64,000 nucleotides of DNA, taken from positions 124,001 to 188,000 of the forward strand of contig JAQTWV010000001.1 in the NCBI GenBank assembly GCA_028689115.1. Direction: 5' to 3'. The translations under genes and the position numbers were made by a program. The notes beneath the pieces were generated by a model. It saw only the letters and a program-made list of their open reading frames with translations, made no database searches and had not been told where the DNA came from. Below are positions 33,091-42,455 of the stretch, piece after piece; the stretch's first letter is position 1; every line of letters begins with the position of its first letter. The stretch is from Candidatus Altimarinota bacterium. Its GTDB lineage: Bacteria; Patescibacteriota; Gracilibacteria; BD1-5; UBA6164.

Positions 33091-33118
33091 TTGACAAATA
33101 TAAAAATATATGTATATT
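33091..33118 (+). promoter_or_regulatory. Promoter of the PPK2 gene
   Basis: TTGACA at 33091-33096, 16-nt spacer, TATATT at 33113-33118, 42 nt upstream of the ATG. A second TTGACA at 33061-33066 has no well-spaced -10. Confidence 0.65.
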
Positions 33119-33160
33119 TAAAATCTAAGATGTTAATTATTAATTAATAAACATAAAAAT

Positions 33161-34171
33161 ATGAATAAACCTTTAAATAGACAAATTTCAGATCCAAGAG
33201 TTGATAAATTATTATTACAAGCAACTGGTAGAACTTTAGAAGAATTAATAGCTTTGTCTAGAGAAGATGATACATTAAAAGTTTTAAAAACATATAGAGA
33301 TTGACTTGCTTTATGGGAAGAAGCTACTAGAGACACTAAAGATAGAGTCATTGTTACTCTTGATTGAAGAGATACAGCTTGAAAATGAAGTAATATAAAA
33401 AGAGTAACTTATGATTTACCAAATTCTAGATTTACACTTAAAGCTTTTCCAAAACCTACAACAATTGATAGATTTGAACATAATCATTTTATGAAATTTA
33501 TGCCTTTTTTTCCGTGAGAAAATGGTTGAATAACTTTTTTTGATAGATCATGGTATAATAGAGCTTGAGTTGAGGCTGCTATGTGATTTTGTACACAAGA
33601 AGAATATGATTGGTTTATGCAAAATGTTGCTCAATTTGAAAAAGAACAAATTATTGAACAATGAATTAAATTTATAAAAGTATATTTATCTGTAACTAAA
33701 TCTACTCAAAAAGAAAGATTAGATTTAAGAAAACAAAGAATTAGAAAAAGATATAAAATATCGCCAATTGATCAACAAGCACAAGAAAAATGGAATTATT
33801 ATACACTTGCAAAAGCAAAAATTCTTGAATTAACTGATAGTAAAGATGCTCCTTGGACAGTTTTAGATTCAAATGAAAAGTGGTTATCTGCTGTAGAAAT
33901 TATAAAAGCTATAATTAATTCAAATGAAGAAGTTTCAAAAATAGTTTGAAAAAAAATTGATTTAACTCCTGATAAATGAGTAGTTAGAACTGCTAAACAA
34001 GAACTTGCTAGAATGAAAAAAATATGAGATTTTAAAAATATGAAAGATGATTTTCATTTTAGAAAACTAGATGAAAGTGCCGAAGAAGAATTACAAGAAA
34101 TCAGAAGTAATTTAGTTTTTGTTCCTCAATCATATAGTTATAGAGAGAAAAAAATGAAAAAAGATGCGTAG
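33161..34171 (+). CDS. ppk2: Polyphosphate kinase 2 (PPK2) family
   Basis: 336 residues. Hallmarks of PPK2: Walker A-like GRDTAGKGS (residues ~69-77), ITFFDRSWYNRAGVEAAMGF (Walker B and lid region), KVYLSVTKSTQKERL, KISPIDQQAQEKW, and DAPWTVLDSNEKWLS. It moves phosphate between polyphosphate and nucleotides; class (ADP or AMP phosphorylating) is not certain. The ~100 residues after the core form a charged helical extension not typical of the 230-300-aa family. For a host-dependent cell with little energy metabolism, making NTPs from polyphosphate is an attractive but inferred role. The stop codon lies in the terminator loop. Confidence 0.92.
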
Positions 34172-34182
34172 CATCTTTTTTC
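34157..34182 (+). terminator. Hairpin terminator overlapping the ppk2 stop
   Basis: 11-bp stem AAAAAAGATGC/GCATCTTTTTT (34157-34167 with 34171-34181) with loop GTA; the TAG stop at 34169-34171 is in the loop. Confidence 0.85.
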
Positions 34183-34197
34183 TTTTATTTTTGATTT

Positions 34198-34230
34198 AAG
34201 TTAGCTTTATATATAATAAAGCTAACTTTT
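34198..34230 (+). terminator. Second hairpin upstream of the flavoprotein gene
   Basis: 12-bp stem AAGTTAGCTTTA/TAAAGCTAACTT (34198-34209 with 34217-34228) followed by TTTT, between ppk2 and the next gene. It may be a second terminator or a leader hairpin; no riboswitch is recognised. Confidence 0.5.
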
Positions 34231-34244
34231 TAAATATAAAAAAT

Positions 34245-35372
34245 ATGATTTACGATGTAGTTATTGTTTGAGCTTGAGCTGCATGACTTTTTGCTTGAAT
34301 TAATTTAGATAAAAAACAAAAAAAACTAATTCTTGAAAAAACTGCAAAACCAGGTATGAAAGTACTTTTGTCTGGTTGAGAAAGAGCCAATGTATCAAAT
34401 ATGGATATAGAACCAATAAGAGATTATTTCACTCAAAATAAGAAATTTTTATTAAGTATTTTTTCTCGTTATAATCAGTGGGATATAATGAGTTTTTTTG
34501 CTGAACAAGGTATAAATATAGTTGAAGAAGATAGACATAGACTTATACTTGAAAGTTGAGATAGTAAAGAATTATTAAATTGTTTACTTGAAAATATAAA
34601 GAAAAATAAGTGTGAACTAAAACTAAATCAAGATGTAAAAAACATTAAAAAATTAGAAGATTGAAATTATGAAATATCAGTTGATTCTTGAGAAAAATAT
34701 ATAGCTAAAAATGTAATAATTTCAAGTGGTTGAAAGAGTTTTTCTCATATTTGAACAACATGAGAAGGGTATAATATGGCAGAAAATTTATGATTAAAAA
34801 TAATTACTCCATATAGAACTCTTTGTGGTATGTCTACAAAAAGAGATATGAGTGAAATTTCATGAGTTAGTACTGATTTAAATATGGTTTTAGTTGATAA
34901 AAATAGTTCAAAAATAGTTTATAGTGAATTTTGACCTATGCTTTTTACTCATTTTGGTATTAGTTGACCGATAATTCACAATTTATCAAATGCTATTTGA
35001 GAATATTTAAATAGTTTAAAACTACAAGAGAGTGATTTTGAAAAATATATTATAGATAATTTAAGTTTAAACCTGACTTTTGATTTAGAAAAAACTCCTA
35101 AAAGACTTATCAAATTTTTTGATTTAAAAGAAGATAATTTAGAAATAAATATAGAATTGCAAAACTGGAGAAGCTGGAAAGAGGCAAAGGCAACTGGTGG
35201 TGGAATAGATACAGGTGAGCTTGATAATCATATGCAAGTTAAAAAATATTCTGGATTATATTTTATTTGAGAGGTTGTAGATGTGACAGGTAAAACAGGT
35301 TGATTTAACTTGCAATGGGCTTGGAGTAGTGCATATGTTGCTAGCGAAAATATAAATAAAAATTTGCAATAA
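34245..35372 (+). CDS. NAD(P)/FAD-dependent flavoprotein, YhiN/HI0933 family
   Basis: 375 residues, typical for the family (~390). The N-terminal FAD-binding Rossmann loop reads VVIVGAGAAGLFAGINL, where most glycines are UGA. Family motifs follow: KPGMKVLLSGGERANVSN, ISSGGKSFSHIGTTGEGYNM, PMLFTHFGISGPIIHNLS and the C-terminal ATGGGIDTGELD with GLYFIGEVVDVTGKTGG and NLQWAWSSAYVA. HI0933-like proteins are flavoproteins of unknown physiological substrate. Standard-code reading would destroy the FAD loop. Single gene with its own terminator. Confidence 0.92.
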
Positions 35373-35388
35373 AATTGCAAATTTTTAT
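35358..35388 (+). terminator. Hairpin terminator
   Basis: 13-bp stem AAAAATTTGCAAT/ATTGCAAATTTTT (35358-35370 with 35374-35386) spanning the stop codon of the flavoprotein gene. Confidence 0.85.
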
Positions 35389-35434
35389 TTATAATAGTAT
35401 TATTAAATTACTTTATTTTATTATTATATAAATT

Positions 35435-35758
35435 ATGATTTTATCTAATTTAGAATTTATTCCTGGAACAAAAATAGATGTTCATTATTGAATAGTTAAT
35501 TGAAGTACTGTTAGATCTAAACATGTATGAAGAGATATTATGGCATGATTTAAAAATATTTTTGGTTGAGAACTAAAGTGATATACTGAATTATTAAATG
35601 AATCAAGAAATGAGGCAATAGAAAGAATGAAAGCACAAGCAACTGAATTAGGTGCTAATGCAATTTTAAATATTAGATTTTCTACTTCTTCAGTTGCAGC
35701 AGGAGCTGCAGAACTTTATGCTTATTGAACAGCTGTTAAGTTATCTAAAGAGGCATAA
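35435..35758 (+). CDS. YbjQ/UPF0145 family protein
   Basis: 107 residues, the standard size. It has the family pattern: IDVHYGIVNGSTVRSKHVGR, DIMAGFKNIFGGELKGYTEL, an ERMKAQATELGANAILNIRF helix-strand, and a C-terminal YAYGTAVKL. YbjQ-like proteins form pentamers and are loosely annotated as heavy-metal binding; the biochemical role is unknown. It lies 22 nt ahead of a membrane-anchored relative, so the two are probably co-transcribed. Confidence 0.85.
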
Positions 35759-35780
35759 TTTATTTAATTATTTATAAAAA

Positions 35781-36227
35781 ATGTTAGATTTAATAATCCT
35801 AATTTCATTACTTTGATTATGATATTTTTTTGGTCATAAGGCTGAACAAAACCATTATAAAAGAATAATTGCAAAAGAGAAAGAACTTATTGATATAGTT
35901 GTTTTAACAAAGACAGATGTCAAAAACTTAGGTGCTGAAACATGAGAAATTGTTTCTTGAACAATAGTTGTATCTATTGATTATTTTAAAAAATTTATTG
36001 CTTCATTTGTACAATTTTTTTGATGAAGAGTAAAATCATATGAATCTTTGCTTGATAGAGCAAGAAGAGATACTTTGGTAAAAATAAAACAACAAGCAAA
36101 AGATGGTTGATACAATGCAATAGCTAATCTAAAAATAGAAACTTCAAGCATATCTAAATGACAAAAATGACAAATAGTTAGTGTTGAAGTTTTATCTTAT
36201 GCTACCGCTGTAAAAATAACAAATTAA
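35781..36227 (+). CDS. YbjQ-like protein with N-terminal membrane anchor
   Basis: 148 residues. An N-terminal hydrophobic helix (LDLIILISLLGLGYFFG) precedes a domain parallel to the previous gene: GEIVSGTIVVSIDYFKKF, FFGGRVKSYESLLDRARRDT, KIKQQAKDGGYNAIANLKIE, SYATAVKI. It thus looks like a diverged tandem duplicate in which one copy gained a membrane anchor, placing the domain at the membrane. Function unknown. Confidence 0.8.
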
Positions 36228-36246
36228 TTGAAATAATCTTTTTTTT

Positions 36247-36283
36247 AAATAAAATCATTCTAATAATTAGAATGATTTTATTT
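36247..36283 (+). terminator. Hairpin between YbjQ pair and protease gene
   Basis: 17-bp perfect stem (36247-36263 with 36267-36283), TAA loop, ending 1 nt before the ATG at 36285. It can terminate the upstream genes, and would also sit over the ribosome binding site of the protease if transcribed through. Confidence 0.75.
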
Positions 36284-36284
36284 A

Positions 36285-37049
36285 ATGAAAATAGAAAGAA
36301 AAGAAATAATTGAAAATTATAATATTTCAAAAGAATCTGATTGAAGTATTTTTTTAAATTGGATATGAATATTAGTATGATTAATATTATGCTTTTTTTT
36401 CTTTTTATTATTATTATGAAATATAGTTGTAAATATGGTTAGTTTAGAAAATGAGAAAAAATTATTTCTAGATTATAAAATTAATTTTACTATAGATGAT
36501 GAAAAAACTAAGGATTTAAAAAATTTTCTTTGAAATGATTTTAAATATGAAATATTTGTTGTAAAGGATTCTGGGGAAAATGCTTATACTCTACCTGGCT
36601 GAACTATAATCATAAATGATGGATTACTTAGTAAAATCAAGTATGAAAATAGTTTACTTTTCATAATATGACATGAAGTTTGACATATAGAAAATAGGGA
36701 CGTTTTAAAAGCAATTGTTTGAAAATATCCATTTAGGATTATATTTTCATTGATTTGAATTGGGTGAGATATTGATTTATCATCAATTTTGTATTGAACA
36801 GAATGAATATATTCAAAAAAAATAGAATCAAATGCAGATATTTACTGAATACAATTTTTGAATACTTTAAAATGAGATGTATCTTGTGCATTATATTTTT
36901 TTGAAAAAGATAATTTAATCTTGGATAATGTAGTTACTTTTTTATCTGATCATCCTATGACTAATACTAGAATATCAAAAATAAAAGATATAATAAAGAT
37001 AGAATGATATAAGGATGATTTAGATTGTAAACTCTTAAATTTAAAATAA
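36285..37049 (+). CDS. M48-family membrane metalloprotease (HtpX/Oma1-like)
   Basis: 254 residues. One or two N-terminal membrane helices (residues ~25-50), then a cytoplasmic or extracytoplasmic zinc-protease domain: GHEVGHIENRD with H130-E131-H134 as the zinc and catalytic site, the third ligand glutamate in ESNADIYGIQFL (near 182), and the M48-typical SDHPMTNTRISKIK. M48 proteases act in membrane-protein quality control or envelope maturation. The start ATG directly abuts a hairpin. It is 7 nt upstream of trpS. Confidence 0.9.
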
Positions 37050-37056
37050 AAAAAAT

Positions 37057-38025
37057 ATGAAAAAAATATTAACTTGAGTAAAACCAACATGAGATTGAAT
37101 GCATTTATGAAATTATTTATGAATGTTTAAGCCTCTTTTAGAAAATTCAAACTGAAAAGAATCATATCTTATGATTGCAGATTATCATTCTCTAACTTCA
37201 GTTCATGATAGAGAAACTTTGATAGATCACAAAAAAAGAATGCTTTGCGAGTTTTTTGCATTGCTTCCAGAAGATTCACATATAATTACTTTTGAACAAT
37301 CAAAAATAACTCATATAAACAATATAACTTGGATCCTATCAAGTGTGACTCCATATAGTTTGATGCTTAGAGCTCATAGTTTTAAGGATGCAGAAAATAA
37401 GAATAGTGATATAAATATGGCAGTTTTTAATTATCCTATATTGATGGCTAGTGATATACTAACTTATGATATAGATTTAGTTCCAGTTTGAAAAGATCAA
37501 AAACAACATCTTGAATTTGCTCGTGATATAGCAGAAGATTTCAATAAAAGATATAATTGTGAATTTTTTAAATTACCAGATGCTTTTATAAGTGAAGAAG
37601 TTTGACTTATTCCTTGAATTGATGGTAGAAAAATGAGTAAGAGTTACAATAATCATATTTGAATCTTTGATGATGAAAAAACTATGAAGAAAAAAATAAT
37701 GAGTATTGTTACTTGAAGTGAAGGCTTAGAAGAACCTAAAAATCCAGATACTTGTAATATATTTGCACTTATAAAGTTTTTTGCAAGCAAAGAAAAACAA
37801 GAAGAAATAGCTTCTAAATATAGAGCAGGTAATTACGGATACTGACATGCTAAGTTAGAACTTTTAGAAATACTTTTGGATTATTTTAAAGATGCTAGAA
37901 TTAAATATAATTATTATTTAGATAATTATGACGAAGTTTTAAGTAAGATAAATCCTTGAAATATAAGGGTAAATGAAATGGCAAATTTAAAATATAGAGA
38001 AATGATGAAAATAATAGGATTATAA
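37057..38025 (+). CDS. trpS: Tryptophanyl-tRNA synthetase
   Basis: 322 residues, standard bacterial TrpRS length. Class I signature: GVKPTGDGMHLGNYLG (HIGH-like: HLGN) at the N-terminus, YLMIADYHSLT, NYPILMASDILTYDIDLVPVG, DQKQHLEFARDIA and KMSKS at residues 192-196. Both UGG (Trp) and UGA (Gly) codons occur in the same gene set, so the presence of a normal TrpRS does not conflict with UGA meaning glycine. It is probably co-transcribed with the M48 gene upstream and ends at a palindromic terminator. Confidence 0.96.
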
Positions 38026-38055
38026 AAAAGACAGTTTTTAAAAACTGTCTTTTTT
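38024..38055 (+). terminator. Hairpin terminator of trpS
   Basis: Near-perfect palindrome AAAAAAGACAGTTTTT/AAAAACTGTCTTTTTT (38024-38039 with 38040-38055) overlapping the trpS stop. Confidence 0.85.
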
Positions 38056-38143
38056 GTCAAAAGTTTTTAACAATGATTATGTCTCTATATTAAGCCATTT
38101 TTCAACTTTTTAACAAATATAAAATATATTATTTTGACTTTTT

Positions 38144-38161
38144 ACTTTAAATAAGTAAAGT
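38144..38161 (+). promoter_or_regulatory. Operator-like inverted repeat upstream of the YerC-like gene
   Basis: ACTTTA-6-TAAAGT inverted repeat, with a further half-site (CTAAAGTG) near 38187, between TTGACT (38134) and the gene at 38227. TrpR-fold proteins bind such short palindromes, so autoregulation is plausible but inferred. Confidence 0.45.
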
Positions 38162-38226
38162 GAATTATAACAATATTCTTTAATTAACTAAAGTGATTTT
38201 ATAATAGTTTTTAACAATTTTTAAAT

Positions 38227-38517
38227 ATGAAAAAAAACGAACTTGCTTATGAATTTGATCCTGTATTAACAGCACTTTCAAAAATGGATAGTAAGGAAAG
38301 AATTTTTGAATTTATGCTTGATTTATTGACAGAAAAAGAAATACTTGAATTTTCTCGTAGATTTGAGGTTGCTAAGATGTTAGAAGATGGTATATCTTAT
38401 GCTAGAATAGAGAAAAAAACTGCTATGAGCTCTACAACTATAGCTCGTATATCAAAAGCTCTTAATAGCGAAAATATGGGGTATAGAAATGCTTTAAATA
38501 TAGTTTCAGGAAATTAA
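38227..38517 (+). CDS. YerC/TrpR-like DNA-binding regulator
   Basis: 96 residues. It matches the YerC/YecD branch of the TrpR superfamily: LLTEKEILEFSRRFEVAKML and a helix-turn-helix (ISYARIEKKTAMSSTTIARI). No internal UGA is needed. It probably represses transcription as a dimer; the ligand and target are unknown. An inverted repeat upstream could be its own operator. The gene ends at a GC-containing palindrome shared with convergent Sua5. Confidence 0.9.
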   Translation: MKKNELAYEFDPVLTALSKMDSKERIFEFMLDLLTEKEILEFSRRFEVAKMLEDGISYARIEKKTAMSSTTIARISKALNSENMGYRNALNIVSGN

Positions 38518-38519
38518 AT

Positions 38520-38546
38520 AAGACCGGTCTCATTGAGACCGGTCTT
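38520..38546. terminator. GC-rich palindrome between convergent genes
   Basis: Perfect 13-bp stem AAGACCGGTCTCA/TGAGACCGGTCTT (38520-38532 with 38534-38546), far more GC-rich than its surroundings and without a T-run. It may act as a bidirectional terminator or be an inserted palindrome. Confidence 0.6.
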
Positions 38547-38559
38547 AAATGGTAATATA

Positions 38560-39123
38560 TTATTTTCTCAAAAATTTTTGTTCTAAACTTTCTCCTTCAA
38601 ATTCAAATATCTCGCTTGGTGGTACTATATCCAATTTTCAAGTATTTTCTCAAACAAATTTTATGATTCATTTTTCTAGATAATATTCAAATTTTTCTTT
38701 TATTTCTCTACTTGTATATATTTCTGGTTCATTTGATATATTTGCACTAGTAAGGAAAATAGGGCCATTTTCTTTTATTATTCTATCTTCTGTTTTATTA
38801 TTTGCTACTCTAAAAGCTATTTTTTCATAAACTCATCTATTTATAAATTCCTCAGAAGTTTCATCATTTACAAAATCAATCCATATTTTTACATTTGGAC
38901 TTTCTGTTAAAATAGTGAATGGTTTATTGTATTTTTTTAAAAAATCAACTTGCTCTTTTGTAAGAATAGTATTTTTTTCTAGCCAGTTAAAATCAGAAAC
39001 CATAATAGCAAGAGGTTTATCTAAGCTTCTTTTTTTTATCTTGTAAATTTTTTCATAACTTTTTATGTCATCAAGTGCACAAGCCATTCAAAAGCATGTA
39101 TCAGTAGGTAGTATGTAAATCAT
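38560..39123 (-). CDS. Sua5/YrdC-family threonylcarbamoyl-AMP synthase
   Basis: 187 residues, TsaC-like length (no extra Sua5 domain). Landmarks: ILPTDTCFGMACAL at the N-terminus (substrate loop; GMAC replaces the common GLxC), IKKRSLDKPLAIMVSD, AFRVANN and PIFLTSANISNEPE. It makes threonylcarbamoyl-AMP for the t6A37 modification of ANN-decoding tRNAs. Its stop and the rsmG stop/start lie within a few bases: rsmG ends at 39125, 1 nt before this ATG, so they are one operon. Confidence 0.9.
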
Positions 39124-39124
39124 A

Positions 39125-39811
39125 TTATTTTATAGGATTAAGTAATGGAACCCCATCTTTTCTAGGGAATTTTGGATTTGTTTTTTCTAGTTTTTCTATC
39201 AAAACTATAGTTCTATCTTGGTCTGCAATCCTATAGTTTTTTACTTTCATTATTTTAGCATTAAGTCTGCTTAAAGCTTTTTTAGCAGATTTAAGTTCTT
39301 CTTTGTCATCTAGTTTGTAAGCACAAAATATTCAACCAACTTTCAAAAGTGGAATTACGTATTCCAAAAGTGTAGGGAAAAATGCAGTTGCTCTACTAGT
39401 TACAAAATCAAAGCTTTCTCTATAATCTAGGTTTTGTCAGATTACTTCTGCTCTACCATTTAGAGTTGTTACATTTTTTATATCTAGTTTTTCACAAAAT
39501 TCTTCAATAGCTTTTAATTTTTTTCAAACACTATCTATTCATACAAATTTTACATTTGGATTTATAATAGCAAGCGGAATAAGCGGGAAACCACCACCTG
39601 TTCACATATCTGCTACTTTTCATTCTAGTTCTATAAATACATTTAACATAACAGAATCTATAAAATGTTTTTCTATAATTCAAGCGTCATCTCTGATAGC
39701 ACTTAGATTAATTTGACTATTTTTTTCTTTAAATAACTCTAAAAATTTAGTAAATTTTTCAAGTTCATAATCTTCTAATTCTACTTTATACTTTTTAAAT
39801 AGTTCTTGCAT
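39125..39811 (-). CDS. rsmG: 16S rRNA m7G527 methyltransferase RsmG (GidB)
   Basis: 228 residues. GidB motifs: FLELFKEKNSQINLSAI at the N-terminus, KHFIDSVML, the SAM-binding loop VADMGTGGGFPLIPLAI, FVGIDSVGKKLKAIEEF and FVTSRATAFFPTLLEYV. It methylates G527 in the 530 loop of 16S rRNA. It is the first gene of a two-gene operon with the YrdC gene (ATG of the latter lies 1 nt beyond the stop) and is divergent from recG. Confidence 0.93.
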
Positions 39812-39931
39812 TTGGTTTTATTATTTTTAAATTATTGTTATTTTATCTTTAATCAATCAAAAAACAAGGAAAAGTTTGATTTTCTATTACAATTTATATA
39901 ATTAGTATATATATATTAAATATGTAAAAAA

Positions 39932-42370
39932 ATGCTTGGAGAAAAATTAACTAAATCTCTTCTTAGAACAACAGATAATTATGTAAAAGCTTTGGAAAAA
40001 GCTGGTATTTTAACTGTGAGAGATTTACTTTTTCATTTTCCAAGAGATTATGAGGATAGAACCAATGTTTTGGATAGTTTTTCACTTATAAATATAAAAG
40101 AAAAAAATACTATAATAGTTACACTTTTATCAATAAATAGTCAAAAAACTGCATGAAATAAACTTTTAACTAAGGCTATATTTGAAGATAAGAATTGATT
40201 TTTAAGTGAAGCAGTTTGGTTTAATAGAAAATATTTAGCGACAACACTTAAAAGTTTTGAACAAAAAAAAGTTATTGTTTCTTGAAAGGTAAAATATGCT
40301 TTTTGAAAAGTTACTTTTCAGAGTCCAGATGTAGAAACAGATTTAGATAAACTATCAGGTGAAATAGTGCCAATATATCAAGAATTAAACTATATTCCAA
40401 GTAAATGGATTGAGTGAAAAATGGAACTATTAAAAAGTGCCATAAAAGAAATAAGTGAAGATTTACCAGAGGAAATAATTAAAAAATATGGTTTTATAAG
40501 TAAAAGAGATGCAGTTTTTAGAGTGCATTTTCCAAAAAGCAAGATAGATATAGATGTAGCAAAATACAGATTGGCTTATTGAGAATTATTTGAAATAAAT
40601 TATAAATCAATTGGTTCTAAGATGGAAGCATTTAAACTAAGCGAGTGAAGAAGTTTAGCTATAGAAATGAATCCAGAGTTAGTTAAAGAATTACTTTCAT
40701 TTTTTCCATTTGAATTTACAAATCATCAAAAAATTGTTTTGTTTCAAATCCTTAAAGATATGTGAAAAACTCATTCTATGCAAAGACTTTTAGAATGAGA
40801 TGTTTGAACTGGTAAAACTGCAGTTGCTTTTGTTGCTTGAGTGCATGCTATAATTGAGAGTAGAAAAAATCCCCCTATCTTGAATTCTTTCCCCCCTAGG
40901 GAGAAAGAGGCTACAGAATATTCTAGTTTTTTTGAAAATACACCTAATTATATTACTGAATTATCAAGAGAGTTGAGAAAAAAATGAACTAAAGAAGAAG
41001 AAATATTATGGGAATTATTAAGAAATAAGAAATTAAATTGAATAAAATTTAGAAGACAACATCCTTTTGGTAGATATGTTGCAGATTTTTATTCTGATGA
41101 ATTAAAATTAGTTATAGAACTTGATTGAAAAATTCATGAAAATCAAAAAGAATATGATGAAATAAGAGATGAAATAATAAAAACTTATTGAGTAAATATA
41201 TTGAGAATAAAAAATGAAGAAATTAATAATGATATAGAAAAATTATTTAAAAGAATTCTTTCTCCCATGGGGGGAAAGTACCAGAAGGGGGATAGGGGGA
41301 CTTCTATTCAAGTCGCTATTATGGCTCCAACTGAAATCCTGGCTCGTCAACATTTTGAGTGAATGCAAGATTTTTTGATGAAATATAATATAAGTTCACA
41401 TTTACTTGTTTGAAGCTTGACTGCTAAACAAAAAACAGCTGTAAAAGCTGATATAAAATCATGAAATATAGATTTGGTAATTTGAACTCACGCTTTGGTG
41501 CAAGAAGATGTAGTTTTTAATAATCTTTGATTTGTAGTTGTAGATGAACAACATAGATTTTGAGTAAAACAAAGAGAAGTTTTGGAACAATGATTTGGTA
41601 ATAAATCATGACTTATTCCACATAATCTAAATATGACTGCTACTCCTATTCCTAGAACCTTGGCACTTACTCTTTATTGAGATCAAGATTTGAGTATTAT
41701 AAATGAATATCCAAAGGGTAGAAAAGATATATTTACAAAGGTTGCAAAAAATGAAGAAGAAAGACAACAAATAGAACTTTTTGTTAGAAGTGAAGTAGAA
41801 AAATGAAGACAAATTTTTTGGATTTCTCCATTAGTTGAAGAATCTGAGAAAATTGATCTAGCAAATGCTGTAAATACTTATGAAAACTTGCAAGCTATAT
41901 TTCATCCATTTAAGGTTTGACTTTTGCATGGTAAGATGAAACCAAAAGAAAAAGATGAAATAATGAAAGCATTTGTAAATAATGAAATTCAAATATTGTC
42001 ATCAACTTCAGTTGTAGAAGTTTGAGTAAATATTCCAAATGCTACAATTATGTGTATAGAATGAGCAGAAAGATTTGGACTTAGTCAATTACATCAATTT
42101 AGATGAAGAGTTGGTAGATGAGCTTATCAAAGTTATTGTTACCTTTTTCCTACAACAGGACAATCTACAGATAGACTTAGAGCAATGGAAAAAACAAATA
42201 ATTGATTTGAACTTGCAGAAATAGATTTAGAGCTTAGATGACCATGAGAAGTTTATGGAGTTAGACAAAGTTGAGTACCTGATTTAAAGATTGCAAGCCT
42301 TACAGATTTAGAATTAATTAGTCAAATAAGAGAAGATATAGTTGAATTATTTGAAAAAAAAGATAAATAA
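39932..42370 (+). CDS. recG: ATP-dependent DNA helicase RecG with in-frame DUF559 insertion
   Basis: 812 residues; normal RecG is ~690. The wedge/OB domain (residues 1-250) and helicase motifs are present: Walker A LLEGDVGTGKTAVAF near 290, APTEILARQHF near 464, GTHALVQEDVVF, DEQHRFGVKQRE, MTATPIPRTLAL, and the C-terminal SVVEVGVNIPNATIM and HQFRGRVGRG, DLELRGPGE. Between Walker A and motif Ia about 145 extra residues (313-457) form a DUF559 domain flanked by inverted repeats, and the reading frame stays open throughout. RecG remodels stalled forks and branched DNA. Whether the enlarged protein is active is unknown; outside the insert all motifs look intact. Confidence 0.93.
40870..41300 (+). 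mobile_element. DUF559/VSR-like nuclease element inserted in recG, with inverted repeats
   Basis: About 431 nt flanked by imperfect terminal inverted repeats: TCCCCCTATC at 40870 against GATAGGGGGA near 41291, and an inner CTTTCCCCCCTAGGGAGAAAG-type arm (40887-40907) against 41261-41280. These G/C runs contrast with the AT-rich genome. The enclosed frame encodes a full DUF559 domain (ELSRELRKKGTKEEEILWEL, FRRQHPFGRYVADFY, LVIELDGKIH, VNILRIKNEEI), related to VSR-type endonucleases. There is no start codon, RBS or stop of its own: it is read as part of RecG. No target duplication is obvious. Confidence 0.8.
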
Positions 42371-42394
42371 GTTATATTTAGATAAAATTTATTT

Positions 42395-42432
42395 CCCCTC
42401 TCCCATTGTGAGAGGGGTTAGGGGGTAAGGGC
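42395..42432. repeat. GC-rich hairpin repeat after recG
   Basis: CCCCTCTC/GAGAGGGG stem (42395-42402 with 42410-42417) followed by TTAGGGGGTAAGG. Its G/C runs resemble the ends of the DUF559 element inside recG and the CCCTCTCCC-type repeats that often accompany DUF559 genes in other bacteria. It may be a solo element end; it could also act as a recG terminator. Confidence 0.6.
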
Positions 42433-42455
42433 TTTAAATTATAACAACAAAATTT

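Noticed and set aside
40870-41300. Intein or group I/II intron in recG
   Set aside because: No Cys/Ser start with His-Asn end, no splicing blocks and no intron core were seen; the domain is DUF559 bounded by inverted repeats.
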